Assembly: GCF_001567565.1 (NCBI RefSeq)
Contig: NZ_LSSW01000029.1
Span: 558,001-622,000 of the forward strand
DNA length: 64,000 nt
Direction of reading: 5' to 3'
Origin: Ectopseudomonas composti
GTDB lineage: Bacteria; Pseudomonadota; Gammaproteobacteria; Pseudomonadales; Pseudomonadaceae
Shown: one piece after another, positions 58,536-64,000 of the stretch
Layout of the letters: each line of letters opens with the position of its first letter
Numbering within the stretch: position 1 is the first letter of the stretch
Translations under genes and position numbers: made by a program
The notes under the pieces: model-generated
The model's database searches: none
What the model was told of the DNA's origin: nothing
What the model saw: the letters and a program-made list of their open reading frames with translations, nothing else

Positions 58536-59171
58536 TCAGGGCCGGTAAGCGCGCAGAAACAGCTGCACTGCGTCCTGTACATGATGCTCGGCGGCTTCGC
58601 CCTGCAGCGGTTCACCACAACCGATCAGCAGGCGGAAATGCGCGCCACCCTTGAGCAGGCTGAAGAAGTGATCGGCGGCCAGGTGTGGATCGTTCAGGCG
58701 CAACAGGCCGCGTTGGCTGGCCTTGTGCAACAGCACTTCCATTTCGTCCTGTACCCGCTTCGGGCCGGCCTCGTAGAACATCTGCGACAGCTTCGAGCCC
58801 TGGCTGGCCAGGCTCACCATCATCCGGTGCATTTCCACTGACTCGCGGCTGTTGACCAGCGCCAGGAAGCCGCGAGCAATGCCCAGCAACTGGCTTTCCA
58901 GCGGCACGTTATCCGGCAGTTCGAACAGCAGTTCAGGGAGTTGCTCTTCGCACTTGGCCTTGATCGCCGCGGAGAACAGGGTCTCCTTGTCGGTGAAATG
59001 GCTGTACACGGTGAGCTTGGAGACGCCGGCTTCGGCAGCGATGGCATCCATGCTGCTGCCGTCGTAGCCATTACGCAGGAACAGGCTCTTGGCCGCCTCG
59101 AGAATGGCGCGGCGTTTGGCGGGATCCTTCGGACGACCGGGACCGGAAGGTTGTAACAACTTGTCAGGCAT
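58536..59171 (-). CDS. TetR-family repressor divergent from the RND pump genes (candidate MexL)
   Basis: 211 residues. HTH about 22-68: RRAILEAAKSLFLRNGYDGSSMDAIAAEAGVSKLTVYSHFTDKETLF. The effector domain is helical, with a C-terminal TetR_C-like region. It faces the membrane-fusion-protein gene across 223 nt, the classic repressor-pump arrangement; in P. aeruginosa the equivalent repressor is MexL, about the same length. Whether it is the MexL orthologue or its neighbour PA3679 cannot be decided here. Confidence 0.88.
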   Translation of the reverse strand: MPDKLLQPSGPGRPKDPAKRRAILEAAKSLFLRNGYDGSSMDAIAAEAGVSKLTVYSHFTDKETLFSAAIKAKCEEQLPELLFELPDNVPLESQLLGIARGFLALVNSRESVEMHRMMVSLASQGSKLSQMFYEAGPKRVQDEMEVLLHKASQRGLLRLNDPHLAADHFFSLLKGGAHFRLLIGCGEPLQGEAAEHHVQDAVQLFLRAYRP

Positions 59172-59394
59172 TGGCGGATTTTAATACTGGACTGGGGAGT
59201 TTGCTATTTTTACTATACCCGGCAGTACAAATATTCCAAAGGGCATCTCAAGAAGCGTCGACGAAGTGGTCAGCGCAAGGCGAAAGCAGGCGAGGATGCG
59301 CGTAAATGAGCATTCCTGGCCCGTTTAAATGCAGCGATGATGGCGCCGTTCGCGTTTGCAGGTAGCCCTAAACCTTCTCCGAAAGGTGTTTGAC

Positions 59395-60498
59395 ATGTCC
59401 CGCCATGTTCTTCTGCTCGCTGCTTCTCTGGGTCTCGTATTTCTGTTGTCTGCCTGCGGTAATGGCGAACAGATGGAGCAACCAATCCGTCCTGCCATGG
59501 TGGTGCACCCCCAGCCGGCTACCGCGCTGGTCGACAGTTATCCTGGCGAAGTGCGCGCCCGCCTGGAGCCGGAACTGGCGTTCCGCATCGCCGGCAAGGT
59601 GAGCAAGCGCATGGTCGACGTTGGCGACCGGGTGAAGAAGGATCAGGCGCTGGCCGAGCTGGATCCGCAGGACGTACGCCTGCAGCTGGAGGCCACCCGT
59701 GCCCAGGTGGCGGCAGCCGACGCCAACCTGCAGACCGTTCGTGCCGAGCGTGAGCGCTACAAGACGTTGCTCGAGCGCAATCTGGTCAGCCGTTCGCAGT
59801 TCGATAACGTCGAGAACCAGTATCGCGCCGGCCAGGCGCGCCTGAAGCAGGTCAAGGCCGAGTACGACGTGGCCCGCAACCAGACCGACTATGCCGTACT
59901 GCGCGCCTCCCAGGATGGCGTGATCGCGCGGCGCACGGTGGAGGTCGGGCAGGTGGTGGCGGCGGGGCAAACGGTCTTCACCCTGGCTGCCGATGGCGAG
60001 CGAGAGGTTTCGATCAGCCTGCCGGAACAGAGCTTCGGCCGTTTCGAGATCGGTCAGCCGGTAGAGGTGGAGCTCTGGTCGCAGCCTGATCTGCGTTTCC
60101 CCGGGCGTATCCGCGAGATGGCACCGGCGGCCGATTCGCAGTCGCGCACCTTCGCTGCTCGCGTCGCCTTCACCGAAGGCAAGGTACCGGCCGAGCTGGG
60201 GCAGAGCGCGCGCGTGTTCATCGCCAGCCAGGGCGACGTACCGCTGTCGGTGCCGCTGTCAGCGCTCAGTGCCGAGCGCGGGCAGCCATTCGTCTGGGTC
60301 GTCGATCCCAAAGTATCCACAGTGCAGCGTCGCCCGGTGCGCGTCGGCGCCTACGGCGATAACCGCGTCCCCGTGCTGGAGGGCCTTGCCGCTTCCGACT
60401 GGGTGGTGGCTGCGGGTGTCCAGGTCTTGCGCGAGGGGCTGCAGATACGTCCGGTGGATCGCGACAATCGCAATGTCGAACTGGCCGCCAAGGAGTAA
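59395..60498 (+). CDS. mexJ: RND efflux membrane-fusion (periplasmic adaptor) lipoprotein, MexJ-like
   Basis: 367 residues from ATG 59395, the length I recall for MexJ. Lipoprotein signal LVFLLSAC. Barrel-sandwich half-motifs flank a helical hairpin (about 95-165: VAAADANLQTVRAERERYKTLLERNLVSRSQFDNVENQYRAGQARL), followed by the beta-barrel and membrane-proximal domains (VVAAGQTVFTLAADGEREVSISLPEQ). It links the pump to an outer-membrane channel. The RND gene starts 6 nt downstream. No outer-membrane channel gene is present; MexJK in P. aeruginosa borrows OprM. Confidence 0.88.
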   Translation: MSRHVLLLAASLGLVFLLSACGNGEQMEQPIRPAMVVHPQPATALVDSYPGEVRARLEPELAFRIAGKVSKRMVDVGDRVKKDQALAELDPQDVRLQLEATRAQVAAADANLQTVRAERERYKTLLERNLVSRSQFDNVENQYRAGQARLKQVKAEYDVARNQTDYAVLRASQDGVIARRTVEVGQVVAAGQTVFTLAADGEREVSISLPEQSFGRFEIGQPVEVELWSQPDLRFPGRIREMAPAADSQSRTFAARVAFTEGKVPAELGQSARVFIASQGDVPLSVPLSALSAERGQPFVWVVDPKVSTVQRRPVRVGAYGDNRVPVLEGLAASDWVVAAGVQVLREGLQIRPVDRDNRNVELAAKE

Positions 60499-60504
60499 GC
60501 CCGC

Positions 60505-63500
60505 ATGAGCTTCAACCTGTCTGCCTGGGCGCTGCGTCACCGTCAGATCGTTCTGTACATCATGCTGCTGTTCGCGGTGGTGGGGGCGATTTCCTACACC
60601 AAGCTGGGGCAGAGCGAAGACCCGCCGTTCACCTTCAAGGCCATGGTGATTCGCACGATCTGGCCGGGCGCCACGGCGGAAGAAGTTTCCCGTCAGGTCA
60701 CCGAACGCATCGAGAAGAAGCTGATGGAGACCGGCGAGTACGAGCGCATCACCAGTTTCTCCCGTCCGGGTGAATCCCAGGTCACCTTTATGGCGCGCGA
60801 CTCCATGCACAGTGCGGAGATTCCGGACCTCTGGTACCAGGTGCGCAAGAAGATCAGCGATATCCGCCATACCCTGCCGCCAGGCATCCAGGGGCCATTC
60901 TTCAACGATGAATTCGGTACCACCTTCGGCAATATCTACGCACTGACCGGCAGCGGCTTCGACTACGCCGTGCTCAAGGACTACGCCGACCGCATCCAGC
61001 TGCAACTGCAGCGGGTCAAGGACGTCGGCAAGGTCGAGCTGGTCGGCTTGCAGGACGAGAAGATCTGGATCGAGCTGTCCAACACCAAGCTGGCCACGCT
61101 TGGTTTGCCGCTGTCGGCGGTGCAGCAGGCGCTGGAGGCGCAGAACGCGGTGGCCGCCGCCGGTTTCTTCGAAACTGCCAGCGAGCGTATCCAGCTGCGC
61201 GTGACCGGGCGTTTCGAGTCCGTGGATGAGATTCGCGAGTTCCCCATCCGCGTTGGCGGCCGCACGTTCCGCATCGCGGATGTCGCCGAGGTCAAGCGCG
61301 GCTTCAACGATCCGCCCGCGCCGCGCATGCGCTTCATGGGCGAGGACGCCCTTGGCATTGCCGTGTCGATGAAGGAGGGCGGTGACATTCTGGTGCTGGG
61401 CAAGGCGCTGGAAGAGGCCTTCGCCCGCCTGCAGCAGACGCTGCCGCTGGGCATGGAACTGCGCAAGGTGTCGGATCAACCGGCCGCGGTGAAGACCGGC
61501 GTGGGCGAGTTCGTCAAGGTGCTGGTGGAGGCCCTGGTGATCGTGCTGGCGGTCAGCTTCTTCTCCCTCGGGCTGCGCACGGGGCTGGTGGTGGCCCTGG
61601 TGATTCCGCTGGTACTGGCGATGACCTTCGCCGCCATGTATTACCTCGGCATCGGCCTGCACAAGATATCTCTCGGCGCACTGGTACTCGGCCTTGGCCT
61701 GCTGGTGGACGACGCGATCATTGCCGTGGAGATGATGGCGATCAAGATGGAACAGGGCTACGACCGCCTCAAGGCGGCCAGTTTTGCCTGGACCAGCACG
61801 GCCTTCCCCATGCTCACCGGCACGCTGATCACTGCAGCCGGTTTCCTGCCCATCGCCACGGCGCAGTCCGGCACCGGCGAGTACACCCGCTCGATCTTCC
61901 AGGTGGTGGCGATCTCGCTGATCGCCTCATGGATCGCGGCGGTGATGTTCGTGCCTTACCTTGGCGACAGGCTGTTGCCTGACCTGGCCAAGCTGCACGC
62001 CGCCAAGCACGGTGGCAGCGATTCAGGTCACGACCCCTATTCGACGCCGTTCTATCGCCGCGTACGGGCCACGGTGCAATGGTGCGTGCGCCACCGCGGC
62101 ACGGTGATCATGCTGACCATCGGCCTGTTCGTTGCGTCCTTGCTGCTGTTCCGTTTCGTGCCGCAGCAGTTCTTTCCGGCTTCTGGCCGTCTGGAGCTGA
62201 TGGTCGACATCAAGCTGGAGGAGGGCGCTTCGCTGAGTGCCACCGAGGCGGAGGTGCATCGGCTGGAGAAGCTGCTCAAGGACCAGCCCGGTATCGACAA
62301 CTACGTGGCCTACGTCGGCACGGGTTCGCCGCGTTTCTACCTGCCGCTGGATCAGCAGTTGCCGGCGGCCAGCTTTGCCCAGTTCGTGGTCCTGGCTTCG
62401 AGCATCGAGGAGCGTGAACGCCTGCGTGGCTGGTTGATCCATGTGCTGAACGAGCAGTTCCCGACCTTGCGCAGTCGTGTCAGCCGCCTGGAGAACGGGC
62501 CGCCCGTGGGTTACCCGATCCAGTTTCGTGTCAGCGGCGAGCACATCGAGGAGGTGCGTGCGCTGGCGCGTCAGGTGGCGGACAAGGTGCGTGAGAATCC
62601 GCATGTGGTGAACGTGCACCTGGACTGGGAAGAGCCGAGCAAGGTGGTGATCCTCAATATCGATCAGGATCGCGCCCGTGCTCTGGGTGTCAACACTGCC
62701 GAGCTGTCGCGCTTTTTGCAGGGTTCGCTGTCCGGTACCAGCGTCAGCCAGTACCGCGAGGGCAACGAGCTGATCGAGATTCTCCAGCGTGGTACGCCGC
62801 AGGAGCGCAAGTCGCTGAGCCTGCTGCCGAGCCTGGCAGTGCCGACCGACAGTGGTCGCAGCGTAGCGCTGTCACAGGTGGCGACTCTGGAGTACGGCTT
62901 CGAGGAGGGCATCATCTGGCACCGCAATCGCCTGCCCAACGTTACCGTGCGTGCTGACATCTATGGCAAGCAGCAACCGGCGACCCTGACCAAGCAGATC
63001 CTGCCGACGCTGGAGCCGATCCGCGCCGAACTGCCGGCGGGGTATCTGCTGGAGGTCGGTGGCACGGTGGAAGATTCCCAGCGCGGACAGAAGTCGGTCA
63101 ACGCCGGTGTCCCGCTGTTCATCGTGGTGGTGCTGACGCTGCTGATGCTGCAACTGAAAAGCTTCTCGCGCTCGGCGATGGTGTTTCTCACCGCGCCGTT
63201 GGGGCTGATCGGGGTGACCTTGTTCCTGCTGATCTTCCGCCAGCCATTCGGCTTCGTCGCCATGCTCGGCACCATTGCCCTGGCCGGGATGATCATGCGC
63301 AACTCGGTGATTCTGGTCGATCAGATCGAGCAGGACATCAGCCACGGCCTGGATCGCTGGAACTCGATCATCGAAGCCACCGTGCGTCGCTTCCGGCCCA
63401 TCGTGCTGACCGCCCTGGCGGCGGTGCTGGCGATGATTCCGCTGTCGCGCAGCGTGTTCTTCGGGCCGATGGCGGTAGCCATCATGGGTGGGCTGGTGGT

Positions 63501-63579
63501 GGCCACGGCGTTGACTTTGCTGTTCCTGCCGGCGCTGTATGCGGCCTGGTTCCGGGTCAAGGAAAGCGAAGCGCATTGA
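60505..63579 (+). CDS. mexK: RND multidrug efflux pump inner-membrane subunit, MexK-like
   Basis: 1024 residues, close to MexK. Twelve membrane helices with two large periplasmic loops. Helix 4 carries GALVLGLGLLVDDAIIAVEMM with the proton-relay Asp pair (VDDA). The N-terminal pattern ALRHRQIVLYIMLLFAVVGAISYTKLGQSEDPPFTFKAMVI is typical of the MexK/AcrB-like HAE1-related group. Exports drugs or biocides by proton antiport together with the adaptor encoded 6 nt upstream. The terminator follows 70 nt after the stop. Confidence 0.9.
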   Translation: MSFNLSAWALRHRQIVLYIMLLFAVVGAISYTKLGQSEDPPFTFKAMVIRTIWPGATAEEVSRQVTERIEKKLMETGEYERITSFSRPGESQVTFMARDSMHSAEIPDLWYQVRKKISDIRHTLPPGIQGPFFNDEFGTTFGNIYALTGSGFDYAVLKDYADRIQLQLQRVKDVGKVELVGLQDEKIWIELSNTKLATLGLPLSAVQQALEAQNAVAAAGFFETASERIQLRVTGRFESVDEIREFPIRVGGRTFRIADVAEVKRGFNDPPAPRMRFMGEDALGIAVSMKEGGDILVLGKALEEAFARLQQTLPLGMELRKVSDQPAAVKTGVGEFVKVLVEALVIVLAVSFFSLGLRTGLVVALVIPLVLAMTFAAMYYLGIGLHKISLGALVLGLGLLVDDAIIAVEMMAIKMEQGYDRLKAASFAWTSTAFPMLTGTLITAAGFLPIATAQSGTGEYTRSIFQVVAISLIASWIAAVMFVPYLGDRLLPDLAKLHAAKHGGSDSGHDPYSTPFYRRVRATVQWCVRHRGTVIMLTIGLFVASLLLFRFVPQQFFPASGRLELMVDIKLEEGASLSATEAEVHRLEKLLKDQPGIDNYVAYVGTGSPRFYLPLDQQLPAASFAQFVVLASSIEERERLRGWLIHVLNEQFPTLRSRVSRLENGPPVGYPIQFRVSGEHIEEVRALARQVADKVRENPHVVNVHLDWEEPSKVVILNIDQDRARALGVNTAELSRFLQGSLSGTSVSQYREGNELIEILQRGTPQERKSLSLLPSLAVPTDSGRSVALSQVATLEYGFEEGIIWHRNRLPNVTVRADIYGKQQPATLTKQILPTLEPIRAELPAGYLLEVGGTVEDSQRGQKSVNAGVPLFIVVVLTLLMLQLKSFSRSAMVFLTAPLGLIGVTLFLLIFRQPFGFVAMLGTIALAGMIMRNSVILVDQIEQDISHGLDRWNSIIEATVRRFRPIVLTALAAVLAMIPLSRSVFFGPMAVAIMGGLVVATALTLLFLPALYAAWFRVKESEAH

Positions 63580-63649
63580 GTTGTGGGGCGCTTGAGTTGC
63601 GATTTGCCATCGCGCTTCAAACCCCTTCCACGCGCTTTGTGATAGCGAT

Positions 63650-63680
63650 AAAAAACGGGAGCCAAGGGCTCCCGTTTTTT
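63650..63680. terminator. Bidirectional terminator between pump gene and bacterioferritin gene
   Basis: ACGGGAGCC AAG GGCTCCCGT with A-run before and T-run after. Confidence 0.93.
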
Positions 63681-63694
63681 CGAGCGATGCGAAC

Positions 63695-64000
63695 TTATTC
63701 GTCCATTTGCGACTGCAGGTAGTTCTGCAGGCCGACGGCTTCGATCAGGCTGAGCTGGGTTTCCAGCCAGTCGATGTGATCTTCCTCGGAGCAGAGAATT
63801 TCTTCCAGCAGTTCGCGGCTGGCGTAGTCACCGATGCTCTCGCAGTAGGCGATGGCAGCCTTGAGATCACCGTGTGCCTTGTGCTCGATCTTCAGGTCGC
63901 ACTCGAGCATTTCCTTGGTGTTTTCACCGATCAGGATCTTGCCCAGGTCCTGCAGGTTCGGAATGCCCTCGAGGAACAGAATGCGCTTGATCAGCTTGTC
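63695..64000 (-). CDS. bfr: Bacterioferritin, C-terminal part (partial)
   Basis: The window ends inside the gene; 101 residues are visible, reading from DKLIKRILFLEGIPNLQDLGKILIGENTKEMLECDL to the stop. The helix with EEILCSEEDHIDWLETQL supplies ferroxidase ligands (Glu-x-x-His) and the LEGIPNLQDLGK segment is conserved. Bacterioferritin stores iron as a 24-mer with heme between subunits; the heme-ligand Met is beyond the window, so the heme-binding type is assumed from the family. Confidence 0.92.
   Translation of the reverse strand, partial: DKLIKRILFLEGIPNLQDLGKILIGENTKEMLECDLKIEHKAHGDLKAAIAYCESIGDYASRELLEEILCSEEDHIDWLETQLSLIEAVGLQNYLQSQMDE

Noticed and set aside
1..64000. CRISPR arrays, tRNA or rRNA genes, insertion-sequence transposases, prophage genes
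   Set aside because: None was recognised on reading either strand; a short or divergent tRNA could still be missed without a search tool.

Overview
The window is one continuous piece of a Pseudomonas chromosome. It is GC-rich with strong G/C third-position bias, and the codon use and protein sequences look like the P. aeruginosa / P. mendocina-oleovorans side of the genus. From memory, the gene order follows the P. aeruginosa PAO1 stretch from trmD-rplS through xerD-dsbC-hom-thrC, recJ, prfB-lysS, ppc-adk and rsmJ to the mexJK-type efflux genes. No prophage, integron, CRISPR array, rRNA or tRNA was seen.

Layout. 1-8.6 kb holds core genes: the end of trmD, rplS, a thioesterase, an unusual PilB-N-like protein, a Na+/H+ antiporter, xerD, dsbC, hom and thrC. 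9.1-22.8 kb holds eight same-strand genes: a DUF2170 (YjfI-like) protein with an extra N-terminal ribbon-helix-helix-like segment, PspA/IM30, a YqiJ-like membrane protein, a YqiK-like flotillin, a 1745-residue AAA+ ATPase, a rhomboid protease, a single-HKD phospholipase D-type protein and a superfamily 1 helicase with a degenerate nuclease-like tail. 22.8-36 kb is mixed accessory and housekeeping: a TPR-like membrane protein, a GH13_18 phosphorylase, yaeQ, recJ, a dapA paralogue, a DUF533 protein, a SulP transporter, a GMC dehydrogenase and a diguanylate cyclase. 36.1-39.4 kb is a two-gene exosortase system: a VIT/vWA protein with a PEP-CTERM-like tail next to its likely dedicated exosortase. 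39.6-47.1 kb holds prfB (with its programmed frameshift), lysS, a TetR regulator, a lipoprotein, a QEGLA-motif metalloprotein, a TIGR00266 protein and a lipoprotein hydrolase. 47.2-54.7 kb holds an lptF-like OmpA lipoprotein pair, ppc, adk, an acid phosphatase and tsaB. 54.8-64 kb holds small conserved genes, rsmJ, a TetR regulator divergent from a mexJK-type pump, and the end of bacterioferritin.

The best candidate for an under-described system is the 9.1-22.8 kb cluster. It joins membrane-surveillance proteins (PspA, flotillin, YqiJ) to a giant ATPase and then, by overlapping or near-overlapping genes, to a membrane protease, an HKD phosphodiesterase and a helicase. Its first gene looks like its own regulator: there is an RHH-like N-terminus, two palindromes two helical turns apart lie just upstream, and a strong internal Shine-Dalgarno would also yield a short product without the DNA-binding part. 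The functional link between the two halves is inference. The halves are separated by 216 bp carrying two palindromic repeat elements.
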